From assembly GCF_007827045.1 (NCBI RefSeq), contig NZ_RPFW01000004.1, forward strand, positions 496,001 through 560,000: a DNA stretch of 64,000 nt, in the 5' to 3' direction. A model generated the notes under the pieces. The model saw only the letters and a list, made by a program, of their open reading frames with translations, was not told the origin of the DNA and ran no database searches. Each line of letters begins with the position of its first letter. Positions within the stretch are counted from its first letter, which is position 1. The translations under genes were made by a program, and so were the position numbers. Origin of the DNA: Trebonia kvetii. GTDB taxonomy: Bacteria; Actinomycetota; Actinomycetes; Streptosporangiales; Streptosporangiaceae. This document shows, piece after piece, positions 56,064 through 64,000 of this stretch.

Positions 56064-56582
56064 ATGAACGTGGCGACATCCGCCTCACCGCGCACCCGTA
56101 CGAACCGTGCCTTCTCCGCCGTCTGCCTTGGCCTGGCCGTGCCGCTCCTCGCCGCGGGCTGTTCGGCGGCGCCCGCCGGCGCCACGAACGACTCGCCCGC
56201 GATCGGCCCCACCCGGGCCGCGTCGCCGACCAACTTCCCGACCTTTCAGGTGCCCGCGACCTGGAGCGGCTACCGCAACACCGTCTACCGGGAGATCCAG
56301 AAGGCGGTGACCGGCAAGAAGCCGCGCAACCTGCACATCACGGCCGGGCCCGACCTGGTGTTCTGGCTCGCCTGCCTGGGCACGGGCCGCGCCAGGCTCA
56401 AGAGCCCGAGCCTCGGGCTCGACTGGAGCATCCCCTGCGGCACGCGGCTTGACCCGCAGTCCATCAACTTCAGCCCCACCACGGGAATCGCCACCGGGCG
56501 CAAGGTCCTTGTCCTGGTCACCGCCACCCCTGGCGCCCGCTGGGAGGTGCGCGTCGACGCGCCGGTGCCACCCGGCGCCTGA
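56064..56582 (+). CDS. Putative lipoprotein
   Basis: 172 residues. A signal peptide with basic residues (RTRTNR), a hydrophobic stretch (AVCLGLAVPLLAAGC) and lipobox LAAGC with the lipid-accepting Cys near residue 33 predicts export and anchoring on the outer face of the membrane. The mature part has WSGYRNTVYREIQ and a LVFWLACLGTGRARL block, then GTRLDPQSINF; two cysteines may form a disulfide. No family is recognised. The start ATG 56064 has GGAGG. It sits 14 bp after rluD. The 175-bp spacer to dnaE shows no hairpin terminator. Confidence 0.8.
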   Translation: MNVATSASPRTRTNRAFSAVCLGLAVPLLAAGCSAAPAGATNDSPAIGPTRAASPTNFPTFQVPATWSGYRNTVYREIQKAVTGKKPRNLHITAGPDLVFWLACLGTGRARLKSPSLGLDWSIPCGTRLDPQSINFSPTTGIATGRKVLVLVTATPGARWEVRVDAPVPPGA

Positions 56583-56757
56583 ATGAGGACCGGCCGGCGC
56601 GGGACCCCCACCCGCAGCCCGCGACCCGCTATCGTTAGAACCCACGCCGGCCGAGCCATCCCCGACCGCTGACCCCTGACAGTAGGGAAAACAGCGGCGC
56701 GGAGCGTGCGCGGGGCCGGGCACAACTTCAGGCATAAGCAGGAGGCGATGAACGCGC

Positions 56758-59700
56758 ATGGCTGACACCCCCTACGCCCACCTGCACGTGCACACCGAGT
56801 ACTCGATGCTTGACGGCGCCGCCCGGCTGAAGGAGCTGTTCAAGGAGGTCACCAGGCACGGCATGACGCACGTGGCGATGACCGACCACGGCAACATGTT
56901 CGGCGCCGCCGAATTTCACCGGCAGGCCAAGGACGCGGGCGTCACCCCGGTCATCGGCATCGAGGCCTACGTCGCCCCCGAGCACCGCGCCAACAAGAAC
57001 CGCATCCTGTGGGGCCAGCCGCACCAGAAGAGCGACGACGTGTCCGCCTCCGGCGCCTACCTGCACAAGACGATCTGGGCGCGGAACCGCGAGGGACTGC
57101 ACAACCTGTTCAAGCTCACGTCGCGGTCCTACGCCGAGGGCTGGCTGATCAAGTACGCCAGGATGGACAAGGAGATCATCGCCGAGCACGCCGCCGGCCT
57201 GATGGCCACCACCGGCTGCCCGTCGGGCGACGTGCAGACCCGGCTGCGCCTTGGCCAGGAGGCGGAGGCGCTCAAGGCCGCCGCCGAGTACCAGGACATC
57301 TTCGGCAAGGAGAACTACTTCCTCGAGCTGATGGATCACGGCCTGGACATCGAAACCCGGGTCCGCGACGGCCTGATCGAGATCAGCAGGAAGCTCGGAC
57401 TCCCGCCTGTCGTCACCAACGACTCGCACTACAGCAAGGAGTCCGACGCGCAGGCGCACGACCTGCTGCTGTGCATCCAGACCGGCAAGACCCTGGCGGA
57501 CGCGGACCGGTTCAAGTTCGACGGCTCCGGCTACTACATCAAGTCGCCTGCCGAGATGTACGCGGTCAACAACAGCGACATCTGGGCCGAGGGCTGCCGC
57601 AACTCCCAGCTGCTCATCGCCGACCGGGTCGACACGGCCGGCATGTTCGAGTTCGTCAACCTGATGCCGCGGTTCCCGATCCCGGCCGAGTTCGAGTCCG
57701 AGGACGCGCTGTTCTCCCACGTGGTGTGGGAGGGCATGGCCAAGCGCTACCCGAACGGAATCGACGACACCAGGCGCAAGCAGGCCGAGTACGAGATCGG
57801 CATCATCGTCCAGATGGGCTTTCCCGCCTACTTCCTCGTCGTCGCGGACTTCATCAACTGGGCGAAGAACAACGGCGTGGCGGTCGGCCCCGGCCGCGGC
57901 TCCGCGGCCGGCTCCATCGTCGCCTACGCGATGGGCATCACCGACCTCGACCCGCTCCACCACGGGCTGATCTTCGAGCGGTTCCTCAACCCGGAGCGGA
58001 TCTCGATGCCGGACATCGACATCGACTTCGATGAACGCGGCCGCGCCGACGTCATCAGGTACGTCACGCAGAAGTGGGGTTCTGACAAGGTCGCCCAGAT
58101 CATCACCTACGGAACGATCAAGGCGAAGGCTGCGATCAAGGACTCGACCCGGGTGCTCGGCTTCCCCTACGCGCTTGGTGACCGGATCACCAAGGCGTTC
58201 CCGCCGGCGGTGATGGGTAAGGACATTCCGCTCTCCGGCATCTTCGACGAGGACTACCCCCGGTACCACGAGGCCGGGGACCTGCGCAATCTGTACGGCA
58301 CCGAGCCCGAGATCAAGCAGATCATCGATACCGCGAAGGGCATCGAGGGCCTGATCAGGCAGCCGGGCGTGCACGCGGCGGGCGTGATCATGTCCGCCGA
58401 GCCGATCACCGACCACATCCCGGTGTGGACCAGGGCCAACGACGGCGCGGTGATCACGCAGTTCGACTACCCGACCTGCGAGGGCCTCGGCCTGCTCAAG
58501 ATGGACTTCCTCGGGCTGCGGAACCTGACGATCATGGCCGACGCGGTCAAGGCCATCGAGGCCAACAGAGGCATCACGATCGACCTGCTCGGCCTGGCAC
58601 TCGATGACAAGCCGACCTACGAACTGCTGTCCAGGGGCGACACGCTCGGCGTCTTCCAGTTCGACTCCTCCGGCTACCGGACGCTGCTGCGGCTGATGAA
58701 GCCGGACAACTTCGAGGACATCTCCGCGCTCGGCGCGCTCTACCGGCCGGGCCCGATGGGCGTCAACAGCCACACCAACTACGCGCTGCGCAAGAACGGC
58801 CAGCAGGAGATCACCCCGATCCACCCGGAGCTCGAAGAGCCGCTACGGGAGATCCTCCAGCCCACCTACGGCCTGATCGTCTACCAGGAGCAGGTGCAGC
58901 GCGCCGCGCAGATCCTGGCCGGATACACGCTTGGCCAGGCGGACCTGCTGCGCCGCGCGATGGGCAAGAAGAAGAAGGAGATCCTGGACAAGGAGTTCAA
59001 GCCGTTCCACGCGGGCTGCCGGGAACGCGGTTACTCCGACAAGGCCATCCAGGCGGTATGGGACGTGCTTGTCCCGTTCGCCGGCTACGCGTTCAACAAG
59101 GCGCACTCCGCCGCCTATGGCCTCGTCTCCTACTGGACCGCCTACCTCAAGGCCAACTACCCGGCCGAGTACATGGCCGCCGTGCTCACCTCGGTGGGCG
59201 ACGACAAGGACAAGTCCGCGCTGTACCTGTCGGAGTCGCGGCGGATGGGCGTCAAGGTGCTGCCGCCCGACGTCAACGCGTCCGTCGCCACCTTCACCGC
59301 CGTGGGCGCGGACGTTCGCTTCGGCATGGCCGCGATCCGCAACGTCGGCGCGAACGTGGTCGAGGCGATCATCGCCACCCGCAAGTCCAAGGGCGACTTC
59401 ACCAGCTTCGCCGACTTCCTGCGCAAGGTGCCCGCCGTCGTCTGCAACAAGCGGGTCATCGAGTCGCTGGTCAAGGCCGGCGCGTTCGACTCGTTCGGCC
59501 ACCCGCGAAAGGGCCTGGTGCTCATCCACGAGCAGGCCGTGGACTCGGTCATCGACATCAAGCGCAACGAGGCGATCGGCCAGGACTCGCTGTTCGGCGG
59601 CGACGAGCAGGCCGAGGCCGCGTTCGAGGTGGCCATTCCCGACACCGAGTGGGACAAGAAGACCCGGCTCAACTTCGAGCGGGAGATGCTCGGCCTGTAC

Positions 59701-60360
59701 GTATCCGACCACCCGCTGCTCGGCGTCGAGCACATCATCGCCAAGGACGCCGACGTCTCCGTCGCCGAGCTGATGGCCACCGGCGAGGAGGGCGATGACG
59801 AGGAGGGCGACCGCCCCGCGGTGCCGCTGAGTTCGCTGGGCACATCGGGCGGCCGCAACGACGGCCAGATCGTCAAGATCGGAGGCATCCTGTCCGGCGT
59901 CACCCGCAAGGTCACCAAGAAGGGCGACGCCTGGGCCGCCGCGACCCTGGAAGACCTCGGCGGCGCGATCGAGGTGCTGTTCTTCCCGAACAGCTACCAG
60001 CTGTACGCCACGGCCATCGCCGACGACGCCATCGTCATCGTCAAGGGCAAGGTCGACAAGCGCGAGGACGTGCCGAAGCTGATCGCGATGGACATGACGA
60101 TCCCCGACCTCACGACGGGCGCCGACGGCAGCGCGCCCATCGTGCTGCAGCTTCCGGTCACCAAGTGCGTCCCCCCGGTCGTCGAGCAGCTTCGCGACGT
60201 GCTGCGCACCCATCCCGGCACCACCGAGGTCCACCTGCGGCTGCGCGGCAACCAGAAGACTACCGTGGTCCGGCTGGACGACAAGCTCCGCGTCACCCCA
60301 GGCCCGGCCCTGCACGCCGACCTCAAGCAGCTGCTCGGCCCGTCCTGCATCGCCAGCTGA
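56758..60360 (+). CDS. dnaE: DNA polymerase III alpha subunit
   Basis: Main replicative polymerase, DnaE1 type, 1200 residues. PHP domain: HLHVHTEYSMLDGAARL, MTDHGNMFG, then DSHYSKESDAQAHD. Palm/catalytic region: GPGRGSAAGSIVAYAMGI and ISMPDIDIDFDERGR with the catalytic Asp residues. The finger region has RQPGVHAAGVIMS and PTYGLIVYQEQVQRAAQ. C-terminal helix-hairpin-helix and an OB fold (IVKIGGILSGVTRKVTKKG) follow, with a possible clamp-binding motif QDSLFGG. The start ATG 56758 follows AGGAGG at about 10-15 nt. Confidence 0.97.
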   Translation: MADTPYAHLHVHTEYSMLDGAARLKELFKEVTRHGMTHVAMTDHGNMFGAAEFHRQAKDAGVTPVIGIEAYVAPEHRANKNRILWGQPHQKSDDVSASGAYLHKTIWARNREGLHNLFKLTSRSYAEGWLIKYARMDKEIIAEHAAGLMATTGCPSGDVQTRLRLGQEAEALKAAAEYQDIFGKENYFLELMDHGLDIETRVRDGLIEISRKLGLPPVVTNDSHYSKESDAQAHDLLLCIQTGKTLADADRFKFDGSGYYIKSPAEMYAVNNSDIWAEGCRNSQLLIADRVDTAGMFEFVNLMPRFPIPAEFESEDALFSHVVWEGMAKRYPNGIDDTRRKQAEYEIGIIVQMGFPAYFLVVADFINWAKNNGVAVGPGRGSAAGSIVAYAMGITDLDPLHHGLIFERFLNPERISMPDIDIDFDERGRADVIRYVTQKWGSDKVAQIITYGTIKAKAAIKDSTRVLGFPYALGDRITKAFPPAVMGKDIPLSGIFDEDYPRYHEAGDLRNLYGTEPEIKQIIDTAKGIEGLIRQPGVHAAGVIMSAEPITDHIPVWTRANDGAVITQFDYPTCEGLGLLKMDFLGLRNLTIMADAVKAIEANRGITIDLLGLALDDKPTYELLSRGDTLGVFQFDSSGYRTLLRLMKPDNFEDISALGALYRPGPMGVNSHTNYALRKNGQQEITPIHPELEEPLREILQPTYGLIVYQEQVQRAAQILAGYTLGQADLLRRAMGKKKKEILDKEFKPFHAGCRERGYSDKAIQAVWDVLVPFAGYAFNKAHSAAYGLVSYWTAYLKANYPAEYMAAVLTSVGDDKDKSALYLSESRRMGVKVLPPDVNASVATFTAVGADVRFGMAAIRNVGANVVEAIIATRKSKGDFTSFADFLRKVPAVVCNKRVIESLVKAGAFDSFGHPRKGLVLIHEQAVDSVIDIKRNEAIGQDSLFGGDEQAEAAFEVAIPDTEWDKKTRLNFEREMLGLYVSDHPLLGVEHIIAKDADVSVAELMATGEEGDDEEGDRPAVPLSSLGTSGGRNDGQIVKIGGILSGVTRKVTKKGDAWAAATLEDLGGAIEVLFFPNSYQLYATAIADDAIVIVKGKVDKREDVPKLIAMDMTIPDLTTGADGSAPIVLQLPVTKCVPPVVEQLRDVLRTHPGTTEVHLRLRGNQKTTVVRLDDKLRVTPGPALHADLKQLLGPSCIAS

Positions 60361-60368
60361 GCCGCTCA

Positions 60369-61004
60369 ATGCTGATCCGCCGCGAGACTCCGGCCGATGT
60401 CGCGGAGATCCGCGCCGTGACCGCGGCCGCGTTCGCCAGGCAGGGGGAGGACGTCCCCGTGGAGTCGCCCCTAGTCGACTGGCTGCGGGCGAGTACCGCC
60501 TGGCTCCCCGCGCTATCGCTGGTTGCCGTACACCCCGACTCTTTCCGAGGGGGTTTGGGGGGGTCGTCCCCCCGGGCTACCAGCGCCTTTTACCGGGGGG
60601 GTTTGGGGGGGTCGTCCCCCCGGGCTAGCAGCGGCCCGGAGGGCGACGTTATCGGCCACGTCCTGTGCACCAGGGCCACTGTCACCCCTGGCACGGGTAC
60701 CCCCGGCGCCCCGGTGCTCGGGCTCGGCCCGCTGTCCGTGCGGCCGGACTGGCAGCGCCGCGGCGTCGGCAGCGCCCTGGTGCACGCGGTGCTCGGCTCC
60801 GCCGACGCCCTCGGCGAGCCGCTGGTCGTGCTGCTCGGCTCGACCGAGTACTACTCGCGGTTCGGCTTCCGCCTGGCCGGTGAGTACGGCATCACGCCGC
60901 AGCGCCCGGAGTGGGCACCGCACTTCCAGGTCCGGACCCTGGCCGCCTACGATCCGGTGCTGCGCGGCGCGTTCGCCTACGCCGAACCCTTCGATCGCAC
61001 CTGA
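60369..61004 (+). CDS. GNAT acetyltransferase with in-frame repeat insertion
   Basis: 211-residue N-acetyltransferase of the YhbS-like group; substrate unknown. Normal parts: MLIRRETPADVAEIRAVTAAAF, LPALSLVAVHPD, then VIGHVLCTRATV, LGLGPLSVRPDWQRRGVGSALV (acetyl-CoA-binding RxxGxG) and EYYSRFGFRLAGEYGI. Between VAVHPD and GDVIGHVL, where relatives have only a few residues, lie about 34 residues that include RGGLGGSSPRA twice. The DNA of this stretch is two copies of the GC-rich palindromic module found in the ileS leader. The insertion (about 102 bp) keeps the frame and would form a surface loop. The start is ATG 60369, 9 bp after dnaE. Confidence 0.88.
   Translation: MLIRRETPADVAEIRAVTAAAFARQGEDVPVESPLVDWLRASTAWLPALSLVAVHPDSFRGGLGGSSPRATSAFYRGGLGGSSPRASSGPEGDVIGHVLCTRATVTPGTGTPGAPVLGLGPLSVRPDWQRRGVGSALVHAVLGSADALGEPLVVLLGSTEYYSRFGFRLAGEYGITPQRPEWAPHFQVRTLAAYDPVLRGAFAYAEPFDRT
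60549..60633 (+). repeat. Two 48-bp-spaced palindromic modules inside the acetyltransferase gene
   Basis: GGGGGGGTCGTCCCCCCGGG occurs at 60557-60576 and 60605-60624, each preceded by GGGGGTTT and followed by CTA(C/G)CAGCG. The period is exactly 48 bp, that is 16 codons. On the other strand it reads CCCGGGGGGACGACCCCCCC, identical to the first module of the ileS-leader repeat, so the element occurs in both orientations in the window. Confidence 0.9.
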
Positions 61005-61087
61005 CCGGTCGGGTCAAGGCACGCACCCGTTCCGTATTCATCCGGTGGTTGTTGACCGCCAGGCGTGCGGCGGCATGTACTTTCCCC

Positions 61088-61432
61088 ATGACAGAACCGA
61101 CTGCGGGATTCCCGGTAACGACTGGCTTCGAACTGCCTGGCATGACCGTCACGCAGGACCTGGGAGTGGCTTTCGGCCTGGTGGTGCGCTCCATGGGCGT
61201 AGCCAAGACCTTCACCGCCGCCTTCAGGTCACTGGCACAGGGCGAGGTCAAGGAGTACACCGAGCTCCTCGAGGACAGCCGCAGGCACGCCGTTGACCGG
61301 ATGATCGAGAACGCCCGGCTGCTCGGCGCAAACGCGGTCATCGCCATGCGCTTCGACTCCTCGGAGATCGGCCAGCAGCTGACGGAGATCGTCGCCTACG
61401 GCACCGCCGTCACGGTGGAGCCCCGCGGGTAA
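61088..61432 (+). CDS. YbjQ-family (UPF0145) protein
   Basis: 114 residues of the YbjQ/heavy-metal-binding-associated family, presumed oligomeric and cytoplasmic: VTTGFELPGMTVTQDLGVAFGLVVRS, EYTELLEDSRRHAVDRMIENARLLGANAVIAMRFDSSE and VAYGTAVTVEP. The role is unknown. The start ATG 61088 has no strong ribosome site. It stands 83 bp after the acetyltransferase gene and 9 bp before the DUF1707 gene. Confidence 0.88.
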   Translation: MTEPTAGFPVTTGFELPGMTVTQDLGVAFGLVVRSMGVAKTFTAAFRSLAQGEVKEYTELLEDSRRHAVDRMIENARLLGANAVIAMRFDSSEIGQQLTEIVAYGTAVTVEPRG

Positions 61433-61441
61433 CCTGGCCCC

Positions 61442-61873
61442 ATGGACGGCGCTAGCGGTTCCCCGGCGGGCGATTCACCGGCTCGGGCCCGTGTGCGCAT
61501 CGGGGATCAGGAACGGGAACGCATCGTCGCGCTGCTGCGCGAGCATTATGCGGCCGGCCGGCTCACCCTGGACGAGGTGCGCCGCCGCACCGAGGTCGCA
61601 CTCACCGCCAGCTACGCGGACGAGGCGAACCTGGCGCTCGCCGAACTGCCGGCGGTCGCCCCGGCCGTCGGCACTCCGGAGGCACCGGCGGCCGCGCAGC
61701 GGCGCCGCTCCCTGCTCGGCCGTCGCGGCCACGCGCAGGCGGCGACCGCCGATCCTGGCTGGGTGCGGACCGCGGAGCGCTTTCGTGACCCCTCAACCGG
61801 CCAGATCATGCGGGTGTGGACCGACCCGGCCGACGGCAGCCGCCACTACGTCCCCGACGAGCCGGCCTCCTAG
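61442..61873 (+). CDS. DUF1707 protein
   Basis: 143 residues. The N-terminal RIGDQERERIVALLREHYAAGRLTLDEVRRR (blocks RIGDQERERIVALLREHYA and GRLTLDE) is the DUF1707/SHOCT-like helical domain of actinobacteria, often linked to membrane or cell-wall proteins. The C-terminal half has RFRDPSTGQIMRVWTDPADGSRHYVP, an apparently ordered beta segment. No membrane helix. The start is ATG 61442. Function unknown. Confidence 0.85.
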   Translation: MDGASGSPAGDSPARARVRIGDQERERIVALLREHYAAGRLTLDEVRRRTEVALTASYADEANLALAELPAVAPAVGTPEAPAAAQRRRSLLGRRGHAQAATADPGWVRTAERFRDPSTGQIMRVWTDPADGSRHYVPDEPAS

Positions 61874-61890
61874 CGGCCCGCCATCGCGGG

Positions 61891-62952
61891 CTACTTCGCG
61901 CAGATCTGGTTGAACAGCGCCCGGTAGGCGCGCATCGTCAGCCGCAGCCGCTCGGTGTCGCCTGGATCGCCTGGGTCGCCAAGGTCCGAGCCGTCTGGCT
62001 GGCTGCCACGCCGGCCCCGCTCTCGCTGCTTGTCACGTTCCCACTCCTGGCGGAGCAGTCGCTGCCGCTGCTCAAGGGCGTCGATCATCGCCTGCGCCGT
62101 CTGCGAGACCAGGGTGGCGGCGTCGGCCACTGCGGCCCGCGGGTCATCGACGAAATCCGACTGCGCCCGTTGCCACCGGGCGCGCAGCGCGTCCGCGTCC
62201 GCAAGCAGCGGCTCGTCGAGGCCTTCGGCACCCGCGGCGCCGGGCTCGCGCCCGGCCGCCGGCCGGGGCGCGGGAACCGGGGTGCTAGCGCCGCCGGCCG
62301 CGGAGCGGTTCATCCCGGTGGCGGGCGACTCGACTGTCGGGCTGGCGGCCGTCGGCGCGGCGACCGTGGGCGGGGCGGCCGTCGGCACCGGAACCGTCGG
62401 CGGCACCGGTGCAGCGGGCGCGTGTCCCATGGGTGCGGGTGCCGTCGATGCGGGTGCCGTGGGCGGGGGGGACGCGGGAGTCGCCGGTCCGCCCATGGGC
62501 GCAGACCCTATGCGCGGCCCCATGGGCGCGGGACCCGCGCGGCCGGGGACGGGATTAGGCCTGGTGACGGCTGGGTCGTCGTCACCAGGCTCGTCCGCCA
62601 GGTCATCGGCCACGACGTTGCCTGCCACGACGGTGCGACGCGGCGCCTCGTTACTGGCTCTGCCGCTGTCGCGCGGGTCGCTGTCGCGCGGGTCGCTGTC
62701 GCGCGGGTCGTCGTCAGGCGTGTCGTCGGCGGGCGCGTACGCGAAGGCGTACCGGGGCCGCTCCGGGCTGCGGCCCGCCGTCGGCTGGCCCGTCTGGCCC
62801 GTCTGGCCGGTCTGGCCCGCCTGGCCGGTCTGGCCGCTTTCGCCGGCCGCCGCTCCGGTGGCCGGCCGCTCGCCGTCCGCGCGCGCGTCGTCGGTCGGCC
62901 GCTCGTCGTCCGCCCCGCCGTTGCGGCGTGGATGGGCTGGCAGCAGGCTCAT
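61891..62952 (-). CDS. Low-complexity protein with conserved helical C-terminus
   Basis: About 353 residues. The first 230 are disordered and repetitive: GQTGQ repeats, DPRDS three times, and Pro/Ala/Met-rich parts (PAPMGPRIGSAPMGGPA). The last 110 are helical: ALRARWQRAQSDFVDDPRAAVADAATLVSQ and a final RLRLTMRAYRALFNQIC. This domain is related to part of the protein encoded just upstream (62973-63800), which has RRWDTAQDRFIDSPAQAVNMADSLV and RRRALLAYRALYFDLLE. The start is ATG 62952, with GAAGGGA. No family function known; likely an operon of paralogues. Confidence 0.7.
   Translation of the reverse strand: MSLLPAHPRRNGGADDERPTDDARADGERPATGAAAGESGQTGQAGQTGQTGQTGQPTAGRSPERPRYAFAYAPADDTPDDDPRDSDPRDSDPRDSGRASNEAPRRTVVAGNVVADDLADEPGDDDPAVTRPNPVPGRAGPAPMGPRIGSAPMGGPATPASPPPTAPASTAPAPMGHAPAAPVPPTVPVPTAAPPTVAAPTAASPTVESPATGMNRSAAGGASTPVPAPRPAAGREPGAAGAEGLDEPLLADADALRARWQRAQSDFVDDPRAAVADAATLVSQTAQAMIDALEQRQRLLRQEWERDKQRERGRRGSQPDGSDLGDPGDPGDTERLRLTMRAYRALFNQICAK
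62666..62710. repeat. Three perfect 15-bp tandem repeats (DPRDS codons)
   Basis: CTGTCGCGCGGGTCG is repeated head to tail at 62666, 62681 and 62696, encoding DPRDS three times on the minus strand. Identical copies imply recent expansion. 9-bp repeats encoding GQT/GQA follow at about 62785-62835. Confidence 0.9.
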
Positions 62953-62972
62953 CGCCGTGTCCCTTCTGTTCG

Positions 62973-63800
62973 CTAACGCCGGGTCGCCGCCACGTCGCTG
63001 TCGGCGCGCTGGCTCTTCCAGTGCCGTCCCTGCGTGATCGCCTTCCACGCGGGCCGTGCGGGCGCCTGGTCGGCAGCGGCGGCACTGTTCGCGGCGGCAC
63101 TGTTCGCGGCGGCACTGTTCTTAGCGGCACTGTTCGCGACGGCGCTGTCGATGGCGGCCTGGTCGGCCGCGCGCTGGTCGGCCGCCCGGTCGGCGCCAGT
63201 CCGGCGGACGCCGGTGCGGTCGACGCCAGTGCGGTCCGGTGCGCTCCGCAGCGCGGCCCGGGTGAGGCTGTCGCCCGGCATCTCGAGCAGGTCGAAGTAC
63301 AGGGCACGGTAGGCGAGCAGCGCCCGCCGCCTGCCCTCGGTCGTGACGCCCTGGGCGGCCCGCCCGTTCGTCAGCCGTGCGGTGCGGTAGCCGTCGAGGT
63401 GCCGCCCGTGGTAGACCGACAGGTCCTCAAGGAGCACCTCCTCGTCGGCCGCCTGGTAGCCGCGCTCCGCGGCCACCGCGGTGACCAGCGAGTCGGCCAT
63501 GTTCACCGCCTGGGCCGGGCTGTCGATGAACCGATCCTGCGCGGTGTCCCAGCGGCGCGCGTAGGCGGATCGCTTCTCGTCGCTCAGCGACGTGATGCCG
63601 AGACCGTCCACTCGCTGACGTCGCCGGGCGAATTCCGCGCTGGCCTTGCGCGGGCCGATCTCTTTCGCCAGCCGCTCGTATTCCGGGCCGAACTGGTCGC
63701 GTTCGATCGCGCTGCGCCTGATGCGGAAGCTCGCCGCGGCTGCCGCGACGGCCAGGATCACCAAGACGACCACGATGACGATAATGGTGGCAGCGGACAC
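62973..63800 (-). CDS. Membrane-anchored helical protein with variable C-terminal repeats
   Basis: 275 residues. One N-terminal helix (IIVIVVVLVILAVAAAAASF) is followed by a charged helical part: FGPEYERLAKEIGPRKASAEFARRRQRV, RRWDTAQDRFIDSPAQAVNMADSLV, and LLAYRALYFDLLEM. The C-terminus repeats SAAANSAAANSA and DRTGVDRTG-like units. The start is GTG 63800, chosen for GGAGG 5 nt upstream. A membrane-proximal scaffold is plausible; no function is known. It shares its central domain with the next gene on this strand. Confidence 0.75.
   Translation of the reverse strand: MSAATIIVIVVVLVILAVAAAAASFRIRRSAIERDQFGPEYERLAKEIGPRKASAEFARRRQRVDGLGITSLSDEKRSAYARRWDTAQDRFIDSPAQAVNMADSLVTAVAAERGYQAADEEVLLEDLSVYHGRHLDGYRTARLTNGRAAQGVTTEGRRRALLAYRALYFDLLEMPGDSLTRAALRSAPDRTGVDRTGVRRTGADRAADQRAADQAAIDSAVANSAAKNSAAANSAAANSAAAADQAPARPAWKAITQGRHWKSQRADSDVAATRR
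63076..63150. repeat. 15-bp tandem repeats coding NSAAA units
   Basis: GCGGCGGCACTGTTC is present perfectly at 63076, 63091 and 63106, with two diverged copies at 63121 and 63136. It encodes the Asn-Ser-Ala-Ala-Ala repeat in the C-terminus of the minus-strand gene. Confidence 0.88.
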
Positions 63801-63899
63801 TGTGACCTCCGGGTGCGTCGGTCTTGCCGCCCCACGACTGCCCGCCCGGAAAGTTGTCAAACCACCCGTTATGCGGTCCGCCGCATTAGGTTGGCCTCG

Positions 63900-63941
63900 G
63901 TCCGCGTACGATCACCGGAAGTCCGCGTACGATCACCGGAA
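63900..63941 (+). repeat. Perfect 21-bp tandem repeat upstream of the last gene
   Basis: 63900-63920 and 63921-63941 are identical and adjacent; each contains CGTACG and GATCACCGGAA. It lies 24 bp before a likely start codon at 63965 and may hold a promoter or operator in duplicate. Confidence 0.85.
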
Positions 63942-63964
63942 GAAAGTGAGGTGGGAGGTCACCG

Positions 63965-64000
63965 ATGACATGGGGTCCAGAGGTACCAGAGGTACCTGGA
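63965..64000 (+). CDS. Start of a gene truncated by the window end
   Basis: ATG at 63965 follows GGGAGG with a 6-nt spacing and opens a frame (MTWGPEVPEVPG) that runs to the end of the window. Only twelve codons are visible, with a VPE repeat. Nothing can be said about the product. Confidence 0.5.
   Translation, partial: MTWGPEVPEVPG

Noticed and set aside
56728..58824. Long minus-strand open frame opposite dnaE, and similar frames opposite tgpA, ftsI and ileS
   Set aside because: No ribosome site, no domain, and the plus-strand genes are unambiguous.
61816..62976. 386-codon plus-strand frame near the end of the window
   Set aside because: Shadow of the repetitive minus-strand gene, which has a good ribosome site and a conserved C-terminus.

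Overview
The window is a very GC-rich chromosomal segment of an actinomycete. The gene order and families point to a filamentous, spore-forming lineage (Streptosporangiales/Streptomycetales-like): the division and cell-wall (dcw) cluster with sepF, yggT and divIVA, SAV2177-family methyltransferases, an F420-type oxidoreductase, an AfsR-like regulator and DasR-like operators. The genus cannot be fixed from sequence alone. MurE carries the DNPR motif, so the wall diamino acid should be meso-diaminopimelate. No rRNA, tRNA, CRISPR, IS element or prophage was recognised.

Layout. 0-2.6 kb: aromatic pathway genes (shikimate kinase paralogue, aroB, aroQ, second aroK). 2.7-10 kb: accessory block (pfkA under two DasR-like sites, F420-type enzyme, HIT protein, divergent MFS/CGNR pair, two intact SAV2177-family methyltransferases and one wrecked copy). 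10-12.4 kb: pepP-efp-nusB, ended by an intrinsic terminator. 12.4-22 kb: membrane protein, methyltransferase-dinB pair, DUF3040 protein, a MoxR/DUF58/transglutaminase set and a membrane-anchored beta-propeller. 22.4-48.5 kb: dcw cluster mraZ-rsmH-ftsL-ftsI-murE-murF-mraY, then ftsW-murG-murC-ftsQ-ftsZ-yggS-sepF-yggT-divIVA. murD, expected between mraY and ftsW, is replaced by about 6.7 kb holding a broken PLP-enzyme gene, a repeat-rich intergenic region, an AfsR-type regulator and a two-gene ABC exporter. 48.5-64 kb: a large disordered membrane protein, ileS, traR/dksA-like, lspA, rluD, a lipoprotein, dnaE, an acetyltransferase and small conserved genes.

Functionally the core is one programme: MurC/E/F (MurD supplied from elsewhere), MraY and MurG make lipid II; FtsW/FtsI polymerise it at the septum set by FtsZ, SepF, FtsL and FtsQ; DivIVA directs polar growth. 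Several of these proteins (FtsL, FtsI, MurG, FtsZ) have unusually long low-complexity extensions.

The most unusual signals are not genes. (1) A 15-bp AT-rich motif, GATAACAGCAAGAAG, occurs six times essentially exactly and twice as variants, always intergenic or at a stop codon and always on the same strand, often with a GC hairpin directly 3' of it; one variant lies in a near-perfect 22-bp inverted repeat. (2) A composite GC-rich palindromic repeat is duplicated in the ileS leader and present in the mraZ-rsmH spacer, and one of its modules is inserted twice, in frame, inside an acetyltransferase gene. (3) Short tandem repeats recur at gene junctions, and several genes carry tandem-repeat coding expansions, suggesting frequent local duplication.
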